From: Kitasatospora humi
Lineage (GTDB): Bacteria; Actinomycetota; Actinomycetes; Streptomycetales; Streptomycetaceae
Reading direction: 5' to 3'
Length of the DNA stretch: 55,995 bases
Assembly (NCBI RefSeq): GCF_020907985.1
Contig: NZ_JAJJPA010000045.1
Location: forward strand, 1 to 55,995
The position numbers and the translations under genes were made by a program. A model generated the notes under the pieces. That model saw only the letters and a list, made by a program, of their open reading frames with translations, was not told the origin of the DNA and ran no database searches. Positions 15,228-24,089 of this stretch are shown piece after piece; the first letter of the stretch is position 1, and each line of letters starts with the position of its first letter.

Positions 15228-17537
15228 GTGCCGATCCCCGCAGCCGACCCGCCACCGGCTGAGCACCCGTCAACCGACTCGCCGTCAGCAGGCTTCCCGC
15301 CGGCCGACTCGCCGTCAGCCGACTCGCCGTCGGCCGGTCCGCGCTCGGCCGACCCGCGCACGGCCGATGCCGCGGTCGGGACGCCCACGGTGCTGGACGC
15401 GGTGGTGGTCCACGCCTCGGGGGCGCTCTGCACCCGGGTGGCCGCCGTGACGCTGCCCGCCGCCGGGCCGGTCCGGCTGCGGCTGACCGGCCTGCCCGCG
15501 GTGCTGGAGCCGGGCACGGTGCGGGCACGGCTGGCGGCCGCACCGGCGGGCTGGCGGATCACCGAGCTGCGGCCGTCGCTGGAGGCGGCGCCGAGCGGGG
15601 CGGCGGAGCCCACCGAGCTGACCGAGGGAAGCCTCCCGACCGGAGGCTGGGAGAAGGTCGCGGCGGCCGCCGAGCGGGTGGCGGCGCTGCGGCTGCGCGC
15701 GGAGCTGCTGGATGCCCGGATGACGCGGACGGCGGAGCTGCGCGCGGTCCCGCCCGAGCCGGCCACCGACCGGCCCGCCGAGCTGCGCCGGGCCCCGGTG
15801 GCGGCGCTGCGCGCGCTGGCCGACTTCGTCGACGGCCGGTTGACCGCGCTGCAACAGGACGCCGAAGAGGTGCGCGAGGAGCTGGAGCGGGCCGAGCGGG
15901 AGCACTCCCGGCTGGTCGACGAGCTGGAGCGGGCCTCCTGGGACCGGCCGGGCCACGCGGTGGAGGCCGGCACCGCGGTGCTGGTCACCCTGGCAGCGGA
16001 CGATCCCGCCCTGCCCCGGCCCACCGACCCGGTCACCGTCGAGGTGGAGTACCGGGTGCCTGGGGCGAGTTGGGTGCCCGCCTACCAGCTGAGCCACCGT
16101 CAGGATGAGGCGGTCGGCACGCTGATGCTGCGGGCGGCCGTCGCCCAGCGCACCGGCGAGGACTGGACGGGGGTGCGGCTGGCGCTCTCCACGGCGGATC
16201 TGCTGCGCCCGGCCGAGCTGCCCCGGCTGCGGTCGCTTCGGATCGGGCGCCGCCAGCCGGCCCCGGCACCGTCCGGCTGGCGGGAGCCGCCGCGCGGGCT
16301 GGACGCACTGTTCGCGGACTACGACCGGGCGCCGGCACCGGGCCGCTACGAGCCGGTGGCGGTGGCGGCCGCGGCCGTCCGCCACACCCCGCACATCGCG
16401 GCCGAGGACACCGCCGCCGGTGCCGCTCCGTCGCCGGCGCCCGTGCCGAGCCCGGTCGCCTACGGCGCGCCCCCGCCCGTGGCCCCCGGCGGCTACGGCG
16501 CGCCGCCGTCGCTCACCGGGCCGCCCCTGCCCCAGGCCGCACACGCCCCCGGCGCGCCCGTCCCGCAAGCCCCACAGGCCCCCGGCGCCCCTGTCCCGCA
16601 GGCCCCCGGCGCGCCCGGCCCGCACCGGATGCGCGCGATGGCCGCACCGGCCCCTGGCGGCGCGGCGCCCGCGCCTCCCCCTCCGCCGCCTCCGCCCGCA
16701 CCGCCCGCACCGCCCGTGCCGGCCGCCGAATTGCTCGACTACGCGGCCCTCACGCTGGCCGGCCCGGACAGCGCGCCGTCCCGGCGCGGCCGGCTCCAGC
16801 CGGATGGCGCCGGCGCCGGCGGATCCGCGGCGGCCCCGCAGGAGCGCACCATCCCGCCGCTGCCCCCGCACACCGTGCCGCCGCGCCGGTCGGCGGGCTC
16901 GTTCGACCAGCGCTACGACGCCGCCTCCCGGGTCGTGGTGCCCTCGGACGGCACCTGGCACACGGTCAACCTGACCGAGCTACCGGTGTCGCTGACCGCC
17001 GAGTACGTCTGCGTGCCCGCGGTGGACCCGGCCGTCTACGCCACCCTGCTGCTCGGTAACGACACCGCGCACGCCCTGCTGGCGGGCCCGCTGGACGTCA
17101 CGGTGGACGGCGACTTCCTGCTGACCACCGCGCTGCCCACGCTCGCCCCGGGCGCCCGCCGCCGGATCGGCCTGGGCGTGGCGCAGAGCCTGCGGGCCAC
17201 CCGCCGCACCGAGACCCAGGAGTCCACGGCCGGGTTGCGCGGCGGCACCACGGTGGTCAGCGAGCGGATCCACATCGAGCTGGCCAACCACCTGTCCCGG
17301 CCGGCGGTGGTGGAGGTCCGGGAGCGGATCCCGGTCACTGCCGAGCGCGACATCAGGGTGGACGAGCAGCCCGCCGACCCGGCGTGGCAGCCCTCGGACG
17401 ATCCGCACCACCCGCGCGGCACCCGCCGCTGGCGGGTCGAGCTGGCGCCGGGTGAGCGCACCCGGCTGACCGGCGGATACGAGATCCGCTTCCCGGCCGG
17501 CAGCTCGCTGACCGGCGGCAACCGAAGGAGCGGCTGA
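15228..17537 (+). CDS. DUF4139/DUF4140 (mucoidy inhibitor MuiA-like) protein, long form
   Basis: The protein has 769 residues. The order is: low-complexity N-terminus (DSPSA repeats, ~50 residues), a DUF4140-like beta domain (VHASGALCTRVAAVTLPAAGP), a coiled coil (~140-235, ELERAEREHSRLVDELERA), then a DUF4139 domain (VEVEYRVPGASWVPAYQLSH, AVAQRTGEDWTGVRLALSTA). This is interrupted by ~200 residues of Pro/Ala repeats (PQAPGAPVPQ units and an eight-proline run) before the domain resumes at GTWHTVNLTELPVSLTAEY and ends EIRFPAG. There is no signal peptide. The molecular function of MuiA-like proteins is unknown. The next gene starts 4 bp after the stop, so the two are surely co-transcribed. Confidence 0.88.
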   Translation: MPIPAADPPPAEHPSTDSPSAGFPPADSPSADSPSAGPRSADPRTADAAVGTPTVLDAVVVHASGALCTRVAAVTLPAAGPVRLRLTGLPAVLEPGTVRARLAAAPAGWRITELRPSLEAAPSGAAEPTELTEGSLPTGGWEKVAAAAERVAALRLRAELLDARMTRTAELRAVPPEPATDRPAELRRAPVAALRALADFVDGRLTALQQDAEEVREELERAEREHSRLVDELERASWDRPGHAVEAGTAVLVTLAADDPALPRPTDPVTVEVEYRVPGASWVPAYQLSHRQDEAVGTLMLRAAVAQRTGEDWTGVRLALSTADLLRPAELPRLRSLRIGRRQPAPAPSGWREPPRGLDALFADYDRAPAPGRYEPVAVAAAAVRHTPHIAAEDTAAGAAPSPAPVPSPVAYGAPPPVAPGGYGAPPSLTGPPLPQAAHAPGAPVPQAPQAPGAPVPQAPGAPGPHRMRAMAAPAPGGAAPAPPPPPPPPAPPAPPVPAAELLDYAALTLAGPDSAPSRRGRLQPDGAGAGGSAAAPQERTIPPLPPHTVPPRRSAGSFDQRYDAASRVVVPSDGTWHTVNLTELPVSLTAEYVCVPAVDPAVYATLLLGNDTAHALLAGPLDVTVDGDFLLTTALPTLAPGARRRIGLGVAQSLRATRRTETQESTAGLRGGTTVVSERIHIELANHLSRPAVVEVRERIPVTAERDIRVDEQPADPAWQPSDDPHHPRGTRRWRVELAPGERTRLTGGYEIRFPAGSSLTGGNRRSG

Positions 17538-17540
17538 GCC

Positions 17541-19181
17541 GTGACGCAGGACCCGATGACGCTTCCCAGCCCGGCGCCGACTCCGGCGAGCCCGACCCCG
17601 CTCCCGGTCACCGCGGTCACCTGCCTGGAGGACCGCGCCCATCTGGAGCGCACCGCACACCTCCGGCTCGCCCCCGGCACCCACCGGCTGCGACTCGGCC
17701 CGATCACCCCGCTCGCCGTCGACCACACGGTGCGCGCCGAGCTGAGCAGCCCGGACGCCCAGGTGCTGGACGCCCGGCTGGTGCGCAGCTGGGAGCCGAG
17801 CCCGGTGGGACCGGACGACGCCGACTCCCCGCTGCGCAAGCGGCTGCACGAGCTGCGGGCCGGGATCCGGTCCGGCTCGGCCGAGCAGCAGCGGGTGGCG
17901 GCCCGGCTGGCGCTGCTCGACCAGCTGTCCGAGGAGCTGCTGCGCGAGGTCGCCGAGGGCACGGGGCTTGGCGAGGCGCAGCCCGACCTGTGGGCGGCCG
18001 AGCTGGACAGCCTGGGTGCCGAGCAGGACGAACAGGCCGAGCGGCAACGCCAATTGCTCAGCCGGCTGGCCCGACTGACCGCCCAGGAACGCCAGGTGGC
18101 GGCCGCGCTGGAGCAGACCGAGTCACGGCCGCTCGAACTGCACTGCTTCCTGGAGCTGACCGTGCACTCAGCGGCCGAGGCCGCCACCGAAGCGGAGTTG
18201 ACGGTCCGTCACCTGACGCCCTGTGCGCTGTGGCGGCCGGCCTACCGGGCGGTGTTCGGCGGCGGTCGGCTGCGGCTCGCCTCGGACGCCGTGGTCTGGC
18301 AGGCCACCGGTGAGGCTTGGACCGGTGTCCGGCTCACCCTGTCCACTGCCCGTTCCACGCTGGCCGCCGAGCCGCCGGTGCTGCACGAGGACCGGCTGAC
18401 GCTGCGACCGCTCTCCGCCGAGGAGCGGCGCACCGTGGCCGTGGAGGTGCGGGAGGAGGAGATCGGCACGCTGGGCGCGGCCGGCCCGGAGCCGACCACC
18501 GAGCTGCCCGGCGTGGACGACCGCGGGGAGGTCCGGGTGCTCACCGCGCCGGCGCCAGCCTCGGTTCCCGGGGACGGCCGGGCGCACCGGGTGCCACTGG
18601 GCTCGTTCACGGCCCCGGCGACGGCCGAGCTGGTGGCCGCGCCGGAGCTGTCACCGCTGGTCAGCGAGGTGGTGTCGGTGCGCAACGAGAGCGGTGGACC
18701 GCTGCTGGCCGGGCCGGTGGAGCTGGTCCGCGAGAGCGGCTACCTGGGCCGCGGCGAGCTGCCGTACACGGCGCCGGGGGCGGTGGTCGAGGTGGCGTTC
18801 CCCGGATCGGACGAGTACCGGCTGGTGCGCGAGGTGGTCGAGGAGCAGGGCAGCGCGGGCCTGGCGGTCGCGGGGCGGCGCAACACGGTCGTCCGCACGG
18901 TACGGGTGCACGTCTCCCGGCCGACGGCACCGGGGGTCACCGGCAAGACGGGGGTCCCCCCGGCCGAAGGCTGGGGGATGGTGACGGTGCGGGAGCGGAT
19001 TCCGGTGTCGGAGGTGTCGGCGGTCGAGGTGCGGTTGCGCGAGCAGAGTTGTGATCCGCGCCCGGCGGAGCTGGACGCGGAGGGCATCGTGAGCTGGCGG
19101 CTGCCACTGGGGCCGAACGCCCGGCGGACCGTCACGCTGGTGTACGAGGTGGCCGCTTCCACCAGAGTCACGGGGCTGTAG
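17541..19181 (+). CDS. DUF4139/DUF4140 (MuiA-like) protein, short form
   Basis: The protein has 546 residues. It has the same architecture as its upstream neighbour but without the proline-rich insert: beta domain (VTCLEDRAHLERTAHLRLAPG), coiled coil around residues 100-200 (rich in Glu/Gln/Leu), then DUF4139 (CALWRPAYRAVFGGG, GEAWTGVRLTLSTARSTL ... GMVTVRERIPVSEV). The GTG start has GAAGGAG ten bases ahead, inside the end of the previous gene. The pair looks like an old tandem duplication whose products may assemble together through the coiled coils. A 33-bp dispersed palindrome is inserted in frame at 18951-18983. Confidence 0.88.
   Translation: MTQDPMTLPSPAPTPASPTPLPVTAVTCLEDRAHLERTAHLRLAPGTHRLRLGPITPLAVDHTVRAELSSPDAQVLDARLVRSWEPSPVGPDDADSPLRKRLHELRAGIRSGSAEQQRVAARLALLDQLSEELLREVAEGTGLGEAQPDLWAAELDSLGAEQDEQAERQRQLLSRLARLTAQERQVAAALEQTESRPLELHCFLELTVHSAAEAATEAELTVRHLTPCALWRPAYRAVFGGGRLRLASDAVVWQATGEAWTGVRLTLSTARSTLAAEPPVLHEDRLTLRPLSAEERRTVAVEVREEEIGTLGAAGPEPTTELPGVDDRGEVRVLTAPAPASVPGDGRAHRVPLGSFTAPATAELVAAPELSPLVSEVVSVRNESGGPLLAGPVELVRESGYLGRGELPYTAPGAVVEVAFPGSDEYRLVREVVEEQGSAGLAVAGRRNTVVRTVRVHVSRPTAPGVTGKTGVPPAEGWGMVTVRERIPVSEVSAVEVRLREQSCDPRPAELDAEGIVSWRLPLGPNARRTVTLVYEVAASTRVTGL
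18951..18983. repeat. Dispersed 33-bp palindromic repeat, copy 1
   Basis: Core GGGGTCCCCCCGGCCGAAGG continues as CTGGGGGATGG. It is nearly identical to the segments at 24451-24483 and 29304-29337. Here it encodes GVPPAEGWG within the DUF4139 domain. Confidence 0.85.
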
Positions 19182-19196
19182 GGGTACAAAAGACTC

Positions 19197-19559
19197 ATGA
19201 TCCTGCATCTCGCGCCCCTGGATGACTGGCTTCGCGATCCCGGTCGGCCGTACAGCGCCACCTCGCTGCTGACCGACGGCTACATCCACTGCTCGCCGGA
19301 CGAGCCGACGGCGTTGGCGGTGGCGAACGTCTTCTTCGCCGCGACGCCGGACCCGCTGATGGCGCTGCTGATCGAGGAGGATCGGGTGGAGCCGATGATC
19401 CGCTGGGAGGCGCCGACCGGCGGCCGTCCCCCGGGCACGGCGCCCGACGTGCTCTTCCCGCACATCTACGGGCGGCTGAACCGCACCGCAGTGGTCGGCC
19501 TGGAGAAGCTGGAGCGCGGTCCGGACGGCCGTTGGACCCGCTTCGTGCCCTGGAGCTGA
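19197..19559 (+). CDS. DUF952 domain protein
   Basis: The protein has 120 residues and is a single DUF952 domain: start MILHLAPLDDW, central GYIHCSPDEPTALAVANVFF with the conserved IHCS, then LFPHIYGRLNRTAVVGLEKL. The fold is small and mixed alpha/beta; the biochemical role is unknown. The ATG lies 15 bp after the stop of the DUF4139 gene and has no clear Shine-Dalgarno. A TACAAA six bases before the ATG would fit a -10 of a leaderless transcript, but read-through from upstream is equally likely. Confidence 0.9.
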   Translation: MILHLAPLDDWLRDPGRPYSATSLLTDGYIHCSPDEPTALAVANVFFAATPDPLMALLIEEDRVEPMIRWEAPTGGRPPGTAPDVLFPHIYGRLNRTAVVGLEKLERGPDGRWTRFVPWS

Positions 19560-19566
19560 GCCCTGA

Positions 19567-19625
19567 GCCCAGCCTCGGGGCCGGCCCTCAGGCTCAGCCG
19601 TGCGCCCAGCCTCGGGGCCGGCCCT
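19567..19625. repeat. Direct repeat GCCCAGCCTCGGGGCCGGCC
   Basis: Two exact copies of a 22-bp unit (19567-19588 and 19604-19625) start a GGCTCAGCCCTG-rich tract that fills 19560-19740, between the DUF952 stop and the convergent regulator's stop. There is no gene. Pairing of GGCTC/GAGCC elements could make it a two-way terminator. Confidence 0.6.
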
Positions 19626-19740
19626 GTGGCTCAGCCCTGTGGCTCAGCCCTGAGACCAGCCCTGGGCTCGACTGAAGGCGAGCCGAGCCTGGAGCCGAGC
19701 CCTGAACCGAGCCGCCCACGGCTCGCGGACGCGCCCGGCG

Positions 19741-20721
19741 CTACAGCCAGCCGCGTTCGCGGGCCGCGAGGCCGGCCTGGAAGCGGGTGCTGGCGCCCAG
19801 CTCCCGCATCAGGGCCTGGAGCCGGCGCTGGGTGGTGCGGGCGCTCCAGCCGAGCGAGCGGGCGATCGACTCGTCGGTGAGGCCGGCGGCCAGCAGGCCG
19901 ACCAGCTTGCGGTGGTCCCCATCCGGGTCGACCACTCCGGCGTCGGCTCCCAGGGTGGCCTGCAGCGGCACCGCCCGCTCCCACTCGGCCTCGAAGAGCC
20001 GGTCCAGCGCCTGCAGCAGCGCGGACGGGTGAATCACGTAGGCGGCGTCCAGCACGCTGTCACCGACGCTGATCGGGATGATCGCCATCCGGTCGTCGGA
20101 CATGATCAGCTTCATCGGGAGGGTGGTGCGGACCCGTGCCTCCTCACCGTCCCGCACGCCGACCAGGATGTCGTCCTCCAGCCGCCCCGGCCACGCGACC
20201 GCCTCGCGGTCGTAGATGGCGCGGTAGCGCACGCCCTCGATCAGCTTGCGGCGCTGGTGGACGAGGTTGGCGGCGACGTCCTGCACATAGGGCGGGCAGT
20301 CGAAGCCGCGCACCTGCTGCACGCTGGTGTCCTGCAGGTACTCGATGCGCTGGGCGATCGCCTCGGCGCCGGTGAGCACCTCCACCGAGCGGGCCGGGTC
20401 GGTGTACCGGGAGGCTTCGCGGAAGGCGTCCATCAGCCGGTGCATCTCGGCCCGGGCGCTGCGCAGCTCGGCCTCGCGGTGGCCGATCAGGGTGCCGATG
20501 GCGACGTCGGGGGCGACCGCCAGGTAGTGGTCCCGGTCCACCGGGGCCCGGGTCGCCATGCCCTGCTGGGCGAGGCGGCTGAGCGACTTGCCGCTCTGCT
20601 GCACCGTCAGCCCGCAGCGCTCGGCCAGATCCGCGGCGGTGGAGCGGGGCGCCGCCACCAGGGCCGCGTACACCTGGCCGTCGGGTTCGGAGAGCCCGAG
20701 AGCGCCGAACGCTTCAGACAT
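19741..20721 (-). CDS. TrmB/LuxR-type transcriptional regulator
   Basis: The protein has 326 residues. The N-terminal winged helix is of TrmB type (GLSEPDGQVYAALVAAPRSTAADLAERCGLTVQQ...). The middle ~150 residues look like a PLD-like/effector region (RSVEVLTGAEAIAQRIEYLQ, FDCPPYVQDVA). A C-terminal LuxR-like helix-turn-helix ends the protein (LAAGLTDESIARSLGWSART, then TQRRLQALMRELGASTRFQ). Streptomycetes have many such two-ended regulators; target and ligand are unknown. ATG 20721 has GGGAGGGG upstream. It is transcribed in the same direction as rluB but separated from it by a strong terminator. Confidence 0.9.
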   Translation of the reverse strand: MSEAFGALGLSEPDGQVYAALVAAPRSTAADLAERCGLTVQQSGKSLSRLAQQGMATRAPVDRDHYLAVAPDVAIGTLIGHREAELRSARAEMHRLMDAFREASRYTDPARSVEVLTGAEAIAQRIEYLQDTSVQQVRGFDCPPYVQDVAANLVHQRRKLIEGVRYRAIYDREAVAWPGRLEDDILVGVRDGEEARVRTTLPMKLIMSDDRMAIIPISVGDSVLDAAYVIHPSALLQALDRLFEAEWERAVPLQATLGADAGVVDPDGDHRKLVGLLAAGLTDESIARSLGWSARTTQRRLQALMRELGASTRFQAGLAARERGWL

Positions 20722-20846
20722 GACGACCCCTCCCCCAAGCATGGCGAGTTCACGCCATTCGTTGAGTGCTGATTTCATGGCCATCTTGTGCCACGAGGTG
20801 GTTGGTTGACAACCCGACCGCCGCAGCGACCACATGCCGGACAGGA

Positions 20847-20879
20847 CGAAGGGGCCGGGCGGTGTGCCCGGCCCCTTCG
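20847..20879 (-). terminator. Terminator of the parA-scpAB-rluB operon
   Basis: CGAAGGGGCCGGGC and GCCCGGCCCCTTCG form a perfect 14-bp stem with loop GGTGT, 18 bp beyond the rluB stop. Confidence 0.85.
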
Positions 20880-20896
20880 GAGGGATTCGCGTGACC

Positions 20897-22096
20897 CTAC
20901 AGGCCGACGGCGCGCATCAGCTGGCCGACCTCGGGGTTGGTCAGCCGGCGCAGCCAACCGGACTTCTGGTCGCCCAGCGCGATCGGCCCGAAGTGGGTGC
21001 GGACCAGCTTCTCCACCGGGAAGCCGGCCTCGGCCAGCATCCGGCGCACGATGTGCTTGCGGCCCTCGTGCAGGGTGACCTCGACCAGGTAGTTCTTGCC
21101 GACGTTGGAGACCACCCGGAAGCCGTCGGCGCGGGCGAAGCCGTCCTCCAGCTCGATGCCGCGGGCCAGCTGCTTGCCCAGGTCGCGCGGGATCGGGCCC
21201 TGGATCGCGGCCAGGTAGGTCTTGGTGACGCCGTACCGCGGGTGGGTCAGCCGGTGGGCCAGCTCGCCGTGGTTGGTGAGCAGGATGATGCCCTCGGTCT
21301 CGGTGTCCAGGCGGCCGACGTGGAACAGCCGGGTCTCCCGGTTGTTCACGTAGTCGCCCAGGCACTGGCGGCCGTCCGGGTCCTCCATGGTGGAGACCAC
21401 GCCGGCCGGCTTGTTGAGCGCGAAGAACAGGTAGGACTGGGTGGCCACGGTGAGGCCGTCCACCTTGATCTCGTCGTGCTGCGGGTCGACCCGCTTGCCC
21501 TGCTCGGTGACCAGCCGGCCGTTGACCTCGACCCGGCCCTGCGCGATCAGCTCCTCGCAGGCGCGCCGGCTGCCGACGCCGGCCCGGGCCAGCACCTTCT
21601 GCAGGCGCTCGCCGGCCTCACCGCCGTCGCCCTGGGCAGCGGCGGACGGCCGCTCGTGGCGGCGCAGCACCGCGTCCTCGATCCGCGCCTGCAGCTCGCG
21701 CGAGCGCTGCGGGGCGGGGCGCTGGCCGCCGCCCTTGCCGCCCGGGCGCTGCGCGGGGCCGCGACCGCGGGAGGGGGCGGCGTTCGGTCCGCCGCCGTAC
21801 TCGGGACGGTCGTAGCGCCGCTCCTCGGGGCGCAGGGGGCGGTCGGAGGAGCGGCGGTCGTCCCGCCGGTCGCCCTGGCGTCCGCCGCCGCCCGCACCAC
21901 CACGGCCGCCGCTGCTGCCGCCGCGGAAGCCACCGCCGCCGGCACCACTGCTGCCGCCGCGGAAGCCACCGCCGCCACCGCCGCCGCCCCGGGACGCACC
22001 GCCCCCGCGCGCGCCGCCGTAGGAGGAGCCGCCCCCGCGACCGCTGCCGCCGCGGCCACCCGCACCGCTGTTCCTGCCGTTACCGCTACTACGCAT
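20897..22096 (-). CDS. rluB: 23S rRNA pseudouridine synthase (RsuA/RluB family) with Gly/Arg-rich N-terminus
   Basis: The protein has 399 residues. The first ~140 are RGG/Gly-rich disordered sequence (RGGGGGGGGFRGGSSG), then basic DDRRSSDRPLRPEERRYDRP. An S4 RNA-binding domain follows (GERLQKVLARAGVGSRRACE) and the catalytic domain with the pseudouridine-synthase aspartate in HVGRLDTETEGIILLTNHG. The C-terminus has GRKHIVRRMLAEAGFPVEKL. It is expected to modify helix 89-93 region uridines of 23S rRNA. The long RGG tail is typical of high-G+C actinobacteria and may add RNA affinity. It is the last gene of the parA-scpA-scpB operon; the start is ATG 22096 (TTG 22099 is possible), with a weak ribosome site. 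Confidence 0.94.
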   Translation of the reverse strand: MRSSGNGRNSGAGGRGGSGRGGGSSYGGARGGGASRGGGGGGGGFRGGSSGAGGGGFRGGSSGGRGGAGGGGRQGDRRDDRRSSDRPLRPEERRYDRPEYGGGPNAAPSRGRGPAQRPGGKGGGQRPAPQRSRELQARIEDAVLRRHERPSAAAQGDGGEAGERLQKVLARAGVGSRRACEELIAQGRVEVNGRLVTEQGKRVDPQHDEIKVDGLTVATQSYLFFALNKPAGVVSTMEDPDGRQCLGDYVNNRETRLFHVGRLDTETEGIILLTNHGELAHRLTHPRYGVTKTYLAAIQGPIPRDLGKQLARGIELEDGFARADGFRVVSNVGKNYLVEVTLHEGRKHIVRRMLAEAGFPVEKLVRTHFGPIALGDQKSGWLRRLTNPEVGQLMRAVGL

Positions 22097-22150
22097 CAAA
22101 TGTCCGTACGTCGTTGTTCCGTCGAGAAGTGCAAGTCGTGCCGGCCGACC

Positions 22151-23122
22151 TCAATGCACTTCCCGTGCGCTCGCGGCGGCCACCGCGTCCGCGATCGCCG
22201 TGCCTTCGAGGGACTCCGCTTCCACGTCGTCGACCTCAGGCAGGAAGGGCGCCAGTTCCGGGAGCTCGTCCAGGCCGCGCAGCCCCATCCGTTCCAGGAA
22301 GTAGCTTGTCGTCCGATACAGGATCGCACCTGTTTCGGGCTCGGTCCCGGTCTCTTCCACCAGGCCTCGCTGTACCAGGGTACGCATCACGCCGTCACAG
22401 TTCACACCGCGTACCGCGGAAACCCGGGATCTGGACACCGGCTGGCGGTAGGCGACCACCGCCAGCGTCTCCAGCGCGGCCTGGGTGAGCCGGGCCTGCT
22501 GGCCGTCCAGCACGAAGCGGTCGACCACCGGGGCGCAGGCGGCGCTGCTGTAGTAGCGCCAGCCGCCGGCCACCAGGCGCAGCTCGAAACCGCGGCCCTG
22601 GGCGGCGTATTCGGCGGCCAGCTCGCGCAGCGCGGCAGCCACCTCGGCGTGCGGCCGCTGGACGGCATCGGCGAGGCGGGCTTCGGGGATCGGCTCGTCG
22701 GCGACCATCAGCACCGCCTCCAGGCCGGGGCGCAGCGCGACCTCAGGAGCCTCCCTGCTCCCCGAAGCCCCGTCGGCCGCAGAAGCCTCCCCGCTCCCCG
22801 AAGCCCCGTCGGCCGCAGAAGTCTCCCCGCTCCCCGAAGCCTCGCCAGCCTCAGGAGCCGCAGTGCTCTCCGGCGACCCAGTGGCCCCGGGGCCCCCGGT
22901 GGCCCTGGGGATCCCGGTGGCCGCCGCGGCCTCGGGGGCGCCGGCCTGCTCGGGCACGGCGGCCACCGGCTCCGCCACCTCTGCGGGGGTCCGGGCGCCT
23001 TGGTCCGGCTCCGCCGAGTAGGCGGGCTCCAGCCACTCGTCGTCGCGCGACTGGCCGGGCAGGCCGAGGCTGCGGCGGATCGGCCGGCCGCCGTCGGCCC
23101 CAGGGGGTGGCACGCTGCTCAC
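22151..23122 (-). CDS. scpB: Segregation and condensation protein B
   Basis: The protein has 323 residues; the ScpB core is about the last 190. The N-terminal ~130 residues are an Ala/Gly/Ser/Glu-rich extension containing 12-residue tandem units ASGSGEASAADG (36-bp DNA repeats at about 22745-22850). The core shows ALRPGLEAVLMVADEPIPEA, ETLAVVAYRQPVSRSRVSAV and VRGVNCDGVMRTLVQRGLVEE, the two winged helices that bind the SMC-ScpA kleisin complex. The GTG start overlaps the scpA stop (GTGA). It works with ScpA and SMC in chromosome condensation. The repeat extension is the only oddity. Confidence 0.95.
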   Translation of the reverse strand: MSSVPPPGADGGRPIRRSLGLPGQSRDDEWLEPAYSAEPDQGARTPAEVAEPVAAVPEQAGAPEAAAATGIPRATGGPGATGSPESTAAPEAGEASGSGETSAADGASGSGEASAADGASGSREAPEVALRPGLEAVLMVADEPIPEARLADAVQRPHAEVAAALRELAAEYAAQGRGFELRLVAGGWRYYSSAACAPVVDRFVLDGQQARLTQAALETLAVVAYRQPVSRSRVSAVRGVNCDGVMRTLVQRGLVEETGTEPETGAILYRTTSYFLERMGLRGLDELPELAPFLPEVDDVEAESLEGTAIADAVAAASAREVH

Positions 23123-24000
23123 CGCTGCTCCCTCTCCTTCTCCTCCTCCGGCTCACCGGCGGGCCGGTCGAACTCGTCGGTCACCTCGATCGCCGCGCGG
23201 TCCGCCTCGGCCACCCAGTGGACCGTCAGCGAGCCCAGCGGCTCGGCCTGGTCGAAGGCCAGTGCCCGCTCCCGGTAGAGCTCCAGCAGGGCCAGGAACC
23301 GGGCCACCACGACCAGCTCGCTGTCGGCGTCGGCCACCAGCTCGGCGAAGACCGCCGAGCCGTGCTCGGCCAGGTAGTCGGCGACCAGCTGGGCTTGCTC
23401 GCGCACGCTGACCGGCGGGGTGTGGATGTGGTCCACGTAGACCACCGGCGCGGGCTTGGGCGTCATCGCCCTGGCGGCCAGCTGGGCGAACCGCTCCAGC
23501 CCGATGTGGATCACCACCTCGGGCAGCAGCTCGGCGTGGTGCGGCTCCAGGCCGACGGTGCGCGGGCGGCGGCGCCCCTCCTCCGCCCAGCGCTGCTCGA
23601 AGACCGCAGCGACCCGCTTGTAGGCCCGGTACTGCAGCAGCCGGGCGAACAGCAGGTCGCGGGCTTCCAGCAGGGCCAGGTCCTCCTCGTCCTCGACCTC
23701 GGCGGCGGGCAGCAGCCGGGCCGCCTTGAGGTCGAGCAGGGTGGCCGCGACCACCAGGAACTCGGTGGTCTGGTCCAGGTCCCAGTCCGGCCCCATGGCA
23801 CGGATGTGCGCCAGGAACTCGTCCGTCACCGTGGAGAGCGCGAGTTCGGTGATGTCCAGCCGGTGCTTGGCGATCAGGCCGAGCAGCAGGTCGAACGGGC
23901 CCTCGAAGTTGGCCAGCCTGACGGTGAAGGACTGGTCGCGTGGAGCGCCACGCGGGTGGTCCTGCTCAGGGGCGGTTTCGGGGGCGGTGGTGGTGGCCAT
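23119..24000 (-). CDS. scpA: Segregation and condensation protein A (kleisin)
   Basis: The protein has 293 residues. It bridges the SMC heads and recruits ScpB. The kleisin N-terminal motif is FTVRLANFEGPFDLLLGLIAKHRLDITELAL and the middle has TTEFLVVAATLLDLKAARLLP, typical of ScpA. The C-terminal winged-helix part has VVARFLALLELYRERALAF and the tail is acidic. ATG 24000 has a poor ribosome site. It lies 89 bp downstream of the RHH-like gene and four bases overlap scpB, so the operon is parA - RHH - scpA - scpB - rluB. Confidence 0.95.
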   Translation of the reverse strand: MATTTAPETAPEQDHPRGAPRDQSFTVRLANFEGPFDLLLGLIAKHRLDITELALSTVTDEFLAHIRAMGPDWDLDQTTEFLVVAATLLDLKAARLLPAAEVEDEEDLALLEARDLLFARLLQYRAYKRVAAVFEQRWAEEGRRRPRTVGLEPHHAELLPEVVIHIGLERFAQLAARAMTPKPAPVVYVDHIHTPPVSVREQAQLVADYLAEHGSAVFAELVADADSELVVVARFLALLELYRERALAFDQAEPLGSLTVHWVAEADRAAIEVTDEFDRPAGEPEEEKEREQR

Positions 24001-24089
24001 GGCGGTCCATCTTCACACGCCGCACGGCCCGCGCCCGGTTGTACGCGCTCAGCGGCCGCACGACGGCCCGCGCCCGGCCCGGGCCCGGC

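Noticed and set aside
13691..16036. Long minus-strand frame spanning tyrA and the DUF4139 start
   Set aside because: It crosses the repeat region and two real genes in other frames; no domain is seen.
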